Assembly: GCA_049972045.1 (NCBI GenBank)
Contig: JBMFKS010000073.1
Coordinates: forward strand, 1-15,368
DNA from: SpSt-77 sp049972045
Lineage (GTDB): Bacteria > Chloroflexota > Anaerolineae > B4-G1 > DUEL01
DNA length: 15,368 bases
Direction of reading: 5' to 3'
The notes beneath the pieces were generated by a model. The model saw nothing but the letters and a program-made list of their open reading frames with translations. It had not been told where the DNA came from and did no database searches. Shown here in pieces: positions 1 to 7,856 of the stretch; position 1 is the first letter of the stretch, and each line of letters starts with the position of its first letter. Made by a program: the position numbers and the translations under genes.

Positions 1-793
1 CACGGCGACACCGACACCCACTCCAACTCCCATCTGTGCCCATATCGGAGGTCGGGTGGAGGTTGGCTTCTATCCCAGCCGGGTGCTGGGCCGGGCCGCA
101 ACCTACCGGATTTATCTGCCTCCGGGCTACGATACCTCCTCCGCGTCCTACCCGGTCCTCTACCTGCTCCACGGCTACCCGTACGACGAGACCCACTGGG
201 ACCGACTGGGAGTGGACGAAGCCGCCGAGGCGGGCATCTGCTCGGGGGCCTACCCGCCTTTCATCATCGTCATGCCTAACTGCGACCCGGCTCCTGATGG
301 GATTTTCGTCCACACCAGCGGCGGAGATTGGTCGGTGGAGGGGTTGATTGTTAATGAACTGGTCCCCTACATAGACCAGAATTACCGCACGTGGGGGATT
401 CGGGAGGGGCGGGCCATCGGCGGTATCTCCCGGGGCGGCGTCTGGGCGTTGGAGATCGCCTTTCGCCGCCCGGACCTGTTCGCCACGGTGGGCGCGCACA
501 GCCCGGCCCTCACCGTTAACTACCCGCTGCCGGCCTATGACCCGTTCAATCTGGTGGCGCAATCGTCGGTGGCCTCGCTGCGTATCTGGCTGGACGCCGG
601 AAACACCGACTGGGCCTGGGTGGGCGCCGACCGGATGCACAAAACGCTGATGGAGCGGGGGATTTCCCACGAGTATACCGTCGGCAAAGGAGGCCACACC
701 GATGAGTATTGGTCGCGGATGCTCCCGGCATATCTGGCCTTCTACACCGCGGCCTGGACCGGCGGGCCGCCTACGCCGACCCCTGGGCCGTAA
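1..793 (+). CDS. Secreted alpha/beta-hydrolase esterase (esterase D / PF00756-like), 5'-truncated by window edge
   Basis: The reading frame is open from base 2 and begins in a (Thr-Pro)n linker, so the true start and an upstream domain lie outside the window; the GTG at 56 is only the first internal start codon. The visible part matches the esterase D/feruloyl-esterase fold. It has an LPPGYD-type beta-strand, the oxyanion-side LLHGYP, and a nucleophile elbow G-I-S-R-G with Ser at 428-430. The likely catalytic Asp is in WLDAGN (593-595) and the catalytic His in GGHTDEYW (695-697). The protein ends in another PPTPTPGP tail. Thr-Pro linkers on both sides suggest an extracellular multidomain protein that hydrolyses carboxylic esters; the substrate cannot be told from sequence. 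It ends 31 bases before the next start on the same strand, so co-transcription is possible. Confidence 0.85.
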   Translation, partial: TATPTPTPTPICAHIGGRVEVGFYPSRVLGRAATYRIYLPPGYDTSSASYPVLYLLHGYPYDETHWDRLGVDEAAEAGICSGAYPPFIIVMPNCDPAPDGIFVHTSGGDWSVEGLIVNELVPYIDQNYRTWGIREGRAIGGISRGGVWALEIAFRRPDLFATVGAHSPALTVNYPLPAYDPFNLVAQSSVASLRIWLDAGNTDWAWVGADRMHKTLMERGISHEYTVGKGGHTDEYWSRMLPAYLAFYTAAWTGGPPTPTPGP

Positions 794-824
794 ATGCACT
801 CCCACCGCAAAGCACGGAGACTCT

Positions 825-2324
825 ATGACCAGTTTACCCGTTTCCCCACCTACCCGCCCCGGTTGCCGCCGCCTCTTCTTCCGGGGCCCGGTCCTCCACC
901 CCGTCTGGCGGGTGGTCATCTTTCTGATCGCCTTTCTGGTCGCCGAACTGGCGCTGGACCTGCTCATCAGCGTCGTCTACGGCCTGGCGCTGTTCCTGAT
1001 CGGGGCCAACGCGGAAGCAATGATGAGTGCCCTGGCCACCGGACAGGTCCCCGGCCCGCTGCTGTTGGCGCTCGGCGTCTCCCGGCTGCTCATCGCGCTG
1101 GGGCTGGCCCTGCTCATGGGCCATTTTCTGGACCGGGAACCTCCGGAGACGATGGGGCTGGAACCCACCCGCGCGGGGCGAGATATCGCTGTCGGTCTGG
1201 TGCTGGGGGCGGGGACGATGGCACTGATCGGAGCCGTCCTGCTGGCTCTGAATCCGCAGCCTCCGGGGCCGGGCCGGGCGGTCTGGTGGGGGTTTCTGCT
1301 GGACGCCGTGGCGCTCTTTCCGGCGGCGGCCGCCGAGGAGGTGGCCTTCCGGGGCTACCTCCAGCGTGCCCTGACCACCTGGCGTGGCCCGATGGTGGGG
1401 GTACTGGTTCCTTCGCTCATCTTCACCCTGTTCCATGCCCTGAACCCGAACGTCTCACCGCTGGCGCTGGTTAACATCGCGCTGGCAGGGGCCGTCTTCG
1501 CGGTGGCGGCGGAGCGGACCGGTACCCTCTGGCTCCCCATCGCCTACCACTACGCCTGGAACCTCGCCCAGGGGCCGGTCCTGGGGCTTCCGGTGAGCGG
1601 GATGGCCTGGAACGGCCTGCTGGCCCTGCCCGTGGGCGGCCCCGCCTGGCTCACCGGCGGCGACTTCGGGCCGGAGGGCGGGCTCCTGGCCACGGCAGTG
1701 CTGCTGCTCAGCCTGCTCCCCCTCGGGGCGCTTACCCGTCACCCGGCCAGCCTGGCCGGGGTGGCCCGCCGCCAGCGCGCGGCGGTGGAGCAGGCGGGCA
1801 TCCTCCCATACCAGCACCAGACCCTGGCCGTCTCGGCCGCATTCTTTGACGACTTCGTCCGCTCTTTCCGCCACCGGGCCCGCCGGGGGGAGGTCGTCCT
1901 GCTCCTGCGCCGGGCCGACGGCCATTTCCTCCTCCACACCAAGTCCTTCTATCCGGCGGACGTCTTCCGTCTGCCCAGTGGGGGAATTCTCCCTGGCGAG
2001 TCGGTGCTGGACGCGGCCCGGCGAGAGGCGCGGGAGGAGACCGGGCTGGACCCACGGGATCCCCGCCCGCTGGGCCTGCTCAGCGTCACCTTCCGACGGG
2101 GCTGGCACCGCCGCTTCTTCCCTTCCTGGCTGGTCCTGGCCGACGGGGAGGGCGACCCCCGGCCTGGCGATATCGGGGAGCGGATTACCGGCTTCCAGTG
2201 GGTGCCGCCGGAGGCGCTGGCAGAAGTGGCGGCCCGATTGCGGACCCTCCCGCCCGGGTGGGCAGACTGGGGCCGCTTCCGCGCCCTGGCCCATGAGGCC
2301 GCCCTCCGCTGGATAGGTGGGTAG
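825..2324 (+). CDS. CPBP-family intramembrane protease fused to NUDIX hydrolase
   Basis: A 499-residue fusion. Residues about 25-310 are hydrophobic with several membrane segments and carry the three CPBP (CAAX protease/Rce1, Abi) motifs: EEVAFR with E171-E172, FTLFH ending in H204, and HYAWN with H242 and N246. These are the expected metal-site residues of an intramembrane glutamate protease. Residues about 340-490 form a soluble NUDIX domain with a complete box from G386 to L408 (GX5EX7REUXEEXGU, including REAREE), which in this family hydrolyses nucleoside diphosphate derivatives with a divalent metal. The ATG at 825 is preferred because GGAGA stands 4 bases upstream. An in-frame start at 702 would run back into the esterase gene. 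The substrate of each half is unknown. CPBP and NUDIX are each common; their fusion is the unusual part. Confidence 0.87.
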   Translation: MTSLPVSPPTRPGCRRLFFRGPVLHPVWRVVIFLIAFLVAELALDLLISVVYGLALFLIGANAEAMMSALATGQVPGPLLLALGVSRLLIALGLALLMGHFLDREPPETMGLEPTRAGRDIAVGLVLGAGTMALIGAVLLALNPQPPGPGRAVWWGFLLDAVALFPAAAAEEVAFRGYLQRALTTWRGPMVGVLVPSLIFTLFHALNPNVSPLALVNIALAGAVFAVAAERTGTLWLPIAYHYAWNLAQGPVLGLPVSGMAWNGLLALPVGGPAWLTGGDFGPEGGLLATAVLLLSLLPLGALTRHPASLAGVARRQRAAVEQAGILPYQHQTLAVSAAFFDDFVRSFRHRARRGEVVLLLRRADGHFLLHTKSFYPADVFRLPSGGILPGESVLDAARREAREETGLDPRDPRPLGLLSVTFRRGWHRRFFPSWLVLADGEGDPRPGDIGERITGFQWVPPEALAEVAARLRTLPPGWADWGRFRALAHEAALRWIGG

Positions 2325-2355
2325 GGAGAGACCTTTCTCCAGATCGGTGGGAAAC

Positions 2356-4062
2356 ATGAGCGAACTGGTCCGTTTATCCCCCCCTCGTCAGACCGCTCAG
2401 GCCACCTTCCCCGACGGGCGGACATGGGAGGCGCCGGTCGGGACGCCGGTGGAGGCGTATGTGCGCGCCGCCTACCCCGACCCCCCCGTCCCCATCATCG
2501 CCGCGCTGGTGGACGGGGAACTGCGGGAGTTGACCTACCCGCTGAAGCGGGACGCCTGCGTGACCCCCATCCTCCTCTCCGATTCGGACGGGGTGCGCAT
2601 CTACCGGCGTTCCCTCTCGTTCCTGCTGGTCACCGTCGTCTCCGAACTTTTCCCGGAGGCCCAGGTGGTCATAGACTACTCCGTCCCCTTCGGCGGTTTC
2701 TACTGTCGGGTGTTGAACCGCGAGCCCTTCTCAGCAGAGGAGTTGAGGACGATTGAGACCCACATGCGGCGCATTGTGGAGGAGGACGCGCCCATCACCA
2801 AAGAACGGGTCCCCATTGAGGACGCCCTGACCCTCTTCCAGGCGCGCGGTCAGCAGGACAAAGTGCGGCTCTTCTCCCGCCGTCGGAAAGATTACCTCAT
2901 CCTCTACCGCCTGCGGGACTACCGGGACTATTTTCACGGCTACATGGTCCCCTCCACCGGATACCTCCGGTACTTCGCCCTCCGCCCGTCGCCGCCGGGG
3001 TTCATCCTCCAGTACCCCCGGCGACACTGGCCCACCGAATTGCTCCCGTACACCGAATCCCCTCGGCTGAGCGCCGTCTTCCAGGAATACGGGGAGTGGC
3101 TGCGGTTGCTGGGCGTGGAGGATGTGGGGAGCCTCAACGACGCCATTGAGCGGGGACGCATCCGGGAAATCATCCTGGTCTCTGAGGCGCTGCACGAGGA
3201 GCGCATCGCCCAGATCGCCCACGACATCGCCGACCGGCGCGACCGGGTCCGGCTGGTGCTCATCGCCGGCCCCTCCGCCTCCGGCAAGACCACCTTCTCC
3301 AAACGGCTCGCCATTCAGTTGCTGGCCCATGGCGTCCAGCCGTTCCCCATCGCGCTGGACGATTATTTCGTGGACCGGGAGAAGACCCCCCGCGACGAGC
3401 AGGGCCAATACGATTTTGAGGCGCTGGAGGCCCTGGACCTGGCCTTCTTCAACCAGCAATTGCTGGCGCTGATGGACGGACAGGAAGTTACCCTGCCCCG
3501 CTTTGACTTCCATACCGGCACCCGTCGGGAAGGGCCCACGGTGCGGCTGACGCCCGACCACGTCATCATCGTGGAGGGGATTCACGGCCTGAACCCCCAC
3601 CTGGTGCCGATGGTCCCTCCGGAGCGAATTTTCCGTATCTACGTCTCGGCGCTCACCCAACTGAACCTGGACCGGCACAATCGGGTGCCGACGACGGACA
3701 CGCGCCTGATCCGGCGCATCGTGCGGGATGCCATGTCCCGGGGATACACGGCCGAGGAGACGCTGGACCGGTGGGAGAGCGTGCGGCGAGGGGAGAAGCG
3801 GCACATCTTCCCCTACCAGGAGAACGCCGACGTGATGTTCAACTCCGCGCTGGTCTACGAACTGGCGGTGCTGAAGCCGCTGGTGGAGCCCTTATTGCGG
3901 CAGGTGGAGCCGCCCAGCCCGCGTCGGGTGGAGGCGAAGCGGTTGCTGGCCTTTCTGGAATGGTTCATCCCCTGTCCCCCGGATATGGTGCCCGGTAACT
4001 CCATCCTGCGGGAATTCATCGGCGGTTCCATCCTGCAGGACTACATCCCGGTGGGCCGATGA
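2356..4062 (+). CDS. TGS / tRNA-SAD-like / uridine kinase-family nucleoside kinase
   Basis: A 568-residue protein. Residues about 12-75 resemble a TGS domain. Residues about 80-220 resemble the threonyl/alanyl-tRNA synthetase second additional domain (for example VPSTGYLRYF at 198-207). Residues about 295-500 form a P-loop kinase of the uridine kinase/phosphoribulokinase family with Walker A GPSASGKT (305-312), a DDYFVDR segment and IIVEGIHGL. It probably phosphorylates a nucleoside, but the true substrate is not shown. The metal ligands of the editing-type SAD domain appear lost: the HxxxH positions read R85 and F89, and the C/H pair reads F193 and M197. ATG 2356 follows GGTGGG. A GTG at 2317 would overlap the upstream stop and has no ribosome site. 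The same architecture occurs in other bacteria. It is the last gene before a strong terminator. Confidence 0.85.
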   Translation: MSELVRLSPPRQTAQATFPDGRTWEAPVGTPVEAYVRAAYPDPPVPIIAALVDGELRELTYPLKRDACVTPILLSDSDGVRIYRRSLSFLLVTVVSELFPEAQVVIDYSVPFGGFYCRVLNREPFSAEELRTIETHMRRIVEEDAPITKERVPIEDALTLFQARGQQDKVRLFSRRRKDYLILYRLRDYRDYFHGYMVPSTGYLRYFALRPSPPGFILQYPRRHWPTELLPYTESPRLSAVFQEYGEWLRLLGVEDVGSLNDAIERGRIREIILVSEALHEERIAQIAHDIADRRDRVRLVLIAGPSASGKTTFSKRLAIQLLAHGVQPFPIALDDYFVDREKTPRDEQGQYDFEALEALDLAFFNQQLLALMDGQEVTLPRFDFHTGTRREGPTVRLTPDHVIIVEGIHGLNPHLVPMVPPERIFRIYVSALTQLNLDRHNRVPTTDTRLIRRIVRDAMSRGYTAEETLDRWESVRRGEKRHIFPYQENADVMFNSALVYELAVLKPLVEPLLRQVEPPSPRRVEAKRLLAFLEWFIPCPPDMVPGNSILREFIGGSILQDYIPVGR

Positions 4063-4100
4063 CCCCCGTGATCTCTCCGCTGCCCAAGCCGCCTGCGGAG

Positions 4101-4144
4101 AAAGAACAGGCCAGGCACTTCTGAGAGTGCCTGGCCCGTTCTTT
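4101..4144. terminator. Bidirectional intrinsic terminator between convergent genes
   Basis: An almost perfect palindrome: AAAGAAC, one unpaired A, then the 11-bp arm GGCCAGGCACT, a 6-base loop (4120-4125), the matching arm AGTGCCTGGCC, one unpaired C, and GTTCTTT. It ends in T on one strand and, because of the AAAG at its left, in T on the other. It can therefore end the + strand kinase transcript and the - strand gdh transcript, whose stop is at 4182. Confidence 0.85.
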
Positions 4145-4181
4145 AAGCCAGCCCGACGGGTGGCCCCTGGGGCTTATGCTC

Positions 4182-5492
4182 CTACACCCACCCGCGCAGC
4201 CGACAGGCTTCCGCCACCCGGCTCACCGCGACGATGTAGGCCCCCATCCGATTGTGCACCCCGTACTGCTGGGCCATCTGGTGGACGGCGTGGAAGGCGG
4301 AGGTCATCTTCTTGTCCAGCCGCTCGTGGACCGTCTCCAGGTCCCAGTAGTAGTCGTAGGCGTTCTGGACCTGCTCAAAGTAGGAGACGGTCACGCCGCC
4401 GGCGTTGCAGAGGAAGTCCGGAATGACGTAGACGCCGTTGGCGAAGAGGATTCGGTCCGCCTCGGGGGTGGTGGGACCATTGGCCAGTTCCGCGACGATG
4501 CGGGCTTTGATGTTCCCCGCGTTGGCCTCGGTGATCTGGTTCTCCAGCGCGGAGGGGAACAGGACGGTAACGGGGAGTTCCAGCAGTTCGGCGTTGGTAA
4601 TGTTCTTCGCGCCGGAGAAGTTCACCACCGAGCCCGTTTTCTCTTTGTGGGCGATGACCTCCTTCGGGTCCAGACCGTCGGGATTGTAGATGCCGCCCTT
4701 GGAGTCGGAGACGGCAACGACTTTCAACCCCAGCAGTTCCTGGCCCAAGATGTGGGCGAATTGCCCGGCGTTGCCGTAGCCCTGGATGGCCGCGGTGGCT
4801 CCTTTCGGGTCAATCCCCAGCACCTTCGCCGCCTCGCGAACGCAGTAGATGCCGCCCCGGGCTGTCGCGTCGCCGCGGCCCTGGGAGCCGCCCAGCGGGA
4901 TCGGCTTGCCGGTGATAACGCCGGGAACATTGTACCCGCGGATCACCGAGTACTCGTCCATCATCCAGGCCATAATCTGCGGCGTAGTGTAGACGTCGGG
5001 GGCCGGGACGTCCGTTTCCTCGCCCAGCAGACGGCCCAGGGCACGGATGTAGCCCCGGCTGAGCCGCTCCAGTTCGCCCGGAGACATCTCCTTGGGGTTG
5101 CAGACAATGCCACCCTTGCCGCCGCCCAGGGGCAGGCCTACCACGGCCGTCTTCCACGTCATCCAGGCAGCCAGCGCCCGCACCGTGTCAATCGTCTCCT
5201 CCGGATGGTATCGGATCCCGCCTTTGCACGGCCCCAGGGCGTTGTTGTACTGCACGCGGAAACCGTGGAAGACTTTGACCGTTCCATCGTCCATCCGTAC
5301 CGGGATGGTGACATGGATTTCCTTCATCGGCCAGCGGAGCAACTCGTGAACCGCCGGGTCCAGCCCCATGATTTCCGCGGCCTCGTCCAGTTGCTGCTGG
5401 GCGATGAGGAAGGGATTCCGCTCGCGGGCAATGCCGCTCAGTCCGATCGCATGATGCTCTACGGTCTCCAGTAAGGGTTCTCGCTTCACCAC
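4182..5492 (-). CDS. gdhA: Glutamate dehydrogenase (Glu/Leu/Phe/Val dehydrogenase family)
   Basis: A 436-residue enzyme, the usual length for hexameric NAD(P)-dependent glutamate dehydrogenase, which interconverts glutamate and 2-oxoglutarate plus ammonia in the cytosol. The active-site residues are in place: K90 in the KGGIRYHP segment, K114, the catalytic K126 in PLGGGKGG, and D166 in PAPDVYT. The Rossmann dinucleotide motif GYGNAG is at 238-243. The start is GTG at 5492, chosen because a perfect AGGAGG (5499-5504) lies 6 bases upstream and the protein aligns from there. The gene has its own promoter-like sequence (5621-5649) after gatB, so it can be expressed separately, and it ends at the shared terminator. 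NAD versus NADP preference cannot be decided here. A leucine or valine dehydrogenase is less likely given the length and these motifs. Confidence 0.95.
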   Translation of the reverse strand: MVKREPLLETVEHHAIGLSGIARERNPFLIAQQQLDEAAEIMGLDPAVHELLRWPMKEIHVTIPVRMDDGTVKVFHGFRVQYNNALGPCKGGIRYHPEETIDTVRALAAWMTWKTAVVGLPLGGGKGGIVCNPKEMSPGELERLSRGYIRALGRLLGEETDVPAPDVYTTPQIMAWMMDEYSVIRGYNVPGVITGKPIPLGGSQGRGDATARGGIYCVREAAKVLGIDPKGATAAIQGYGNAGQFAHILGQELLGLKVVAVSDSKGGIYNPDGLDPKEVIAHKEKTGSVVNFSGAKNITNAELLELPVTVLFPSALENQITEANAGNIKARIVAELANGPTTPEADRILFANGVYVIPDFLCNAGGVTVSYFEQVQNAYDYYWDLETVHERLDKKMTSAFHAVHQMAQQYGVHNRMGAYIVAVSRVAEACRLRGWV

Positions 5493-5620
5493 GTATCGCC
5501 TCCTGACAGGAATGGAGATTCAACAAGAGAGCCAGCCTCTTACAACAAAGGCCAGCCCCCGTTGCTGCCAGTGCCAGATGCCACTTTCCCTGGATGAAAG
5601 CATCTCGCGCCTCGCCCCCA

Positions 5621-5649
5621 AGTTTACCACACAAACGCCGTTTTGCCAA
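5621..5649 (-). promoter_or_regulatory. Sigma70-type promoter for gdhA
   Basis: On the minus strand, TTGGCA (5644-5649, 5 of 6 to the -35 consensus) is followed after 17 bases by TAAACT (5621-5626, 4 of 6 to the -10 consensus). It lies just past the gatB stop (5653) and would give a leader of about 120 bases before the gdhA GTG. No clear riboswitch or attenuator is seen in that leader; the segment around 5529-5545 can form only a weak hairpin. Confidence 0.5.
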
Positions 5650-5652
5650 CCG

Positions 5653-7113
5653 CTATCCGCTCCCGGCCTCCTGCTTCCTCCTCCCCAGGGCCTCCGCCAG
5701 CAGTGCGCGCGCCACCTGTGGGTTGGCTTTGCCACCGGTGGCCCGCATCACCTGCCCCATCAGCCAGCCCGCCACCTGCTCCTTCCCTGCCAGATACTGG
5801 GCTACCTGGGCCGGGTTCTGATCCAGCACCTGCTCCACCACCATCCGCAGCGCCGCCTCATCGGAAATCTGAGCCAGCCCCCTCTCCTCCACAATCTGGC
5901 GGGCCGACTTGCCCGTGACGGCCATCTCATCCAGAACCTCCCGCCCGGTGTTCAGGTTGATCGTCCCGGCCTCCACCAGCCCGATCAGGTCCACCAGCGC
6001 CTGCGGACTCACCGGAAGTTCGGCGATCCCCTGGCCGGACTCCCTCATCACCCGGAAGAGGTCCACCGTGACCCAGTGGGCGACCACCTTCGGGCTGACC
6101 GTCCCCAGGCGGACCGCGGCCTCGTAGTAGTCGGCGACGGCCCGGTCGGCCATCAGCAGGTCGGCCTCAGAGGGAGTCAGGCCGTATCCCTGAATGAAGC
6201 GGGCCCGGCGGGCCGCCGGAAGTTCCGGCAACCCTCGGCGCAGTTCCTCCAGCCACTCCCGGCCGATCTCCAGCGGCGGCAGGTCCGGCTCCGGGAAGTA
6301 CCGGTAGTCCTCCGCGTACTCCTTGCTGCGCTGGACGTAGGTGACGCCCCGCCCCTCGTCCCAGCCCATCGTCTGCTGGAACACCCGCCCGCCGCCCTCC
6401 AGCACCTCTATCTGGTGCGCGATCTCGTAGGCCACCGCCCGGTAGAGCGCGCGGAAGGAGTTCAGGTTCTTGATCTCGTGGCGCGGGTTCAGCACGCCCG
6501 ACCCCTTCGGGCGGACACTGACGCTGGCCTCAAAGCGCATCACCCCCTTCTCCATATCTCCGGGGTTGACGCCCAGGTAGACCAGAATCTCCCGCAGCCG
6601 CTCCGCGTACTCCCGGACCTCCTCGGCCGAGCGCATGTCCGGCTCGGTGACGATCTCTATCAGCGGCACCCCCGCCCGGTTGAAGTCCACCAGCGTGACG
6701 TTGCCCACGTGGTACAGTTTGCCCGTATCCTCCTCCAGGTGGACGTTGTTGATCCGGACGCGCCGGGGCCCGGCCTCCGTCTGGATGTCCAGATAGCCGT
6801 TGACCCCCAACGGGAGCCCGTGCTGGGAAATCTGGTAGCCCTTGGGCAGGTCGGGGTAGAAGTAGGACTTGCGGGCGAAGAAGGAGACAGGGGGGACCTC
6901 ACAGTTCAGGGCCAGCGCGGTCATCAACGTCAGTTCCACCGCGCGGCGGTTGATGACGGGGAGCGTCCCCGGCATCGCCGTGCAGACCGGGCAGACATAG
7001 GTGTTGGGCGGCAGGTCGCCCGTATCCTCCACCACCGGGCAGGCGCAGAACATCTTGGAGCGGGTGTGAACCTGCGCATGGACTTCCAGACCGATCACCG
7101 CTTCGTATTCCAT
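5653..7113 (-). CDS. gatB: Asp-tRNA(Asn)/Glu-tRNA(Gln) amidotransferase subunit B
   Basis: A 486-residue protein of the usual GatB length. GatB is the kinase/tRNA-binding subunit of the GatCAB complex, which amidates misacylated Glu-tRNA(Gln) or Asp-tRNA(Asn). The N-terminus has the family signature (YEAVIGLEVHAQ), zinc-ligand cysteines C23, C25, C41 and C44 in the CAC...CPVC arrangement, then SYFYPDLPKGYQISQ and RINNVHLEEDTGK of the catalytic domain. The C-terminal 150 residues match the helical YqeY-like tRNA-binding tail. ATG 7113 has AGGAG upstream. gatA and gatC are not in the window, so the subunits are encoded apart. The gene follows the small helical ORF by 21 bases and is probably read with it. 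Confidence 0.96.
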   Translation of the reverse strand: MEYEAVIGLEVHAQVHTRSKMFCACPVVEDTGDLPPNTYVCPVCTAMPGTLPVINRRAVELTLMTALALNCEVPPVSFFARKSYFYPDLPKGYQISQHGLPLGVNGYLDIQTEAGPRRVRINNVHLEEDTGKLYHVGNVTLVDFNRAGVPLIEIVTEPDMRSAEEVREYAERLREILVYLGVNPGDMEKGVMRFEASVSVRPKGSGVLNPRHEIKNLNSFRALYRAVAYEIAHQIEVLEGGGRVFQQTMGWDEGRGVTYVQRSKEYAEDYRYFPEPDLPPLEIGREWLEELRRGLPELPAARRARFIQGYGLTPSEADLLMADRAVADYYEAAVRLGTVSPKVVAHWVTVDLFRVMRESGQGIAELPVSPQALVDLIGLVEAGTINLNTGREVLDEMAVTGKSARQIVEERGLAQISDEAALRMVVEQVLDQNPAQVAQYLAGKEQVAGWLMGQVMRATGGKANPQVARALLAEALGRRKQEAGSG

Positions 7114-7134
7114 CTCCTTGCTCCTGACCTGAAA

Positions 7135-7485
7135 TCAGCCGTGAGGCGGGATGAATCCGGCTCGATAGAGCAGCAGGTCGGATGCCAGGCGGGCCCGAAG
7201 AGCCAGCAGGTGCCGGGCCCCCTCAAGCGGCCACACCGCCCGCCAGGCCAGTACCTCTCGCTGCAGGAACGCCAGTTCCGGGAGCAAATCCGCCGGAACA
7301 GAGGCAGCGCTCCACTCTACCAGCACGGCCCCCTCCCGAAGCAGGTCGCGGATCAGTCTGTCGTACTCCGGTTGACCACACAGGCTGGAAATCCGCGCCA
7401 GCGTGGATGCCAGATTCCCTAACTGTTGCGGCCACGGCAACTGCTGAAACCGCTCCCGAAACTCCGATCTCTCCGCGGCTATCAT
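7135..7485 (-). CDS. Small conserved helical protein, function unknown
   Basis: A 116-residue protein, rich in Leu, Ala, Arg and Glu, predicted by eye to be almost all alpha-helical. It has no signal peptide, membrane segment or metal motif. Phrases such as LPWPQQLGNLASTLARIS and the Trp residues in LVEWSA and LAWRAVWPLEG look like a conserved small family rather than a random frame, but I cannot name it. Its ATG overlaps the stop of the DUF5674 gene (ATGA, 7482-7485), showing tight translational coupling, and gatB starts 21 bases after its stop. Function is therefore unknown; a role as partner of the DUF5674 protein is inference only. Confidence 0.7.
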   Translation of the reverse strand: MIAAERSEFRERFQQLPWPQQLGNLASTLARISSLCGQPEYDRLIRDLLREGAVLVEWSAASVPADLLPELAFLQREVLAWRAVWPLEGARHLLALRARLASDLLLYRAGFIPPHG

Positions 7486-7823
7486 TTTCCCTCCAGCAAT
7501 CTCCGGACAATTTGCCTCACCCGCTGCCGGATTTCAGGGCTCTGAATCTCCATCCCGTAATTCCCCTGCCTGGGGCGGATGTTGATCATCGCCTCCAACC
7601 TCACTTCTCCCGTCATGGGAAGCCAGTCAGCCCCCCAGATGTTCTCCTGACAGCTCCCATCTTCCAGCAGGGCCTGTTCACAGTCGGCGTGAAGGCCACC
7701 CCCGCCAGCCAGGATCCCCCGTTCCACGTCTACAGCCAGTTTGATCAGAGCACCCCCAAAGGCCTCTGCCATCTCTGCGATCTGTTCCGGCGTCGCCCGT
7801 TCCCGAATAATATGAACGGCCAT
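7482..7823 (-). CDS. DUF5674 family protein
   Basis: A 113-residue protein matching the DUF5674 pattern as I remember it. It opens with a short strand and IREKxT-like start (VHIIRERATPEQ). It continues with VDVERGILAGGGGLHADCEQ, LLEDGSCQENIWGADWLP, and an ending of INIRPRQGN...EIRQRVRQIVRRLLEG. The conserved HAD, LLEDGS and NIRPxQGN segments suggest a small folded domain, but no function is known to me. The start ATG 7823 is preceded by a purine-rich GGAGGAG stretch. It lies 33 bases after the aminotransferase stop and overlaps the next ORF by 4 bases, so it sits in the middle of a likely operon. Confidence 0.8.
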   Translation of the reverse strand: MAVHIIRERATPEQIAEMAEAFGGALIKLAVDVERGILAGGGGLHADCEQALLEDGSCQENIWGADWLPMTGEVRLEAMINIRPRQGNYGMEIQSPEIRQRVRQIVRRLLEGK

Positions 7824-7856
7824 CCCGCCCCCTCGCTCCTCCGCTCCACCCGCTCC

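Noticed and set aside
2317..2355. GTG start at 2317 for the kinase gene
   Set aside because: It overlaps the upstream stop codon and lacks a ribosome site; ATG 2356 has GGTGGG and begins the TGS-like fold.
4176..5474. Long + strand frame (432 codons) opposite gdhA
   Set aside because: It is the complement of a strongly conserved glutamate dehydrogenase; long shadow frames are normal in GC-rich DNA, and its protein has no recognisable domain.
5512..7422. Long + strand frame (636 codons) opposite gatB
   Set aside because: Same reason: it mirrors gatB, is rich in His/Gln/Arg/Pro and shows no domain.
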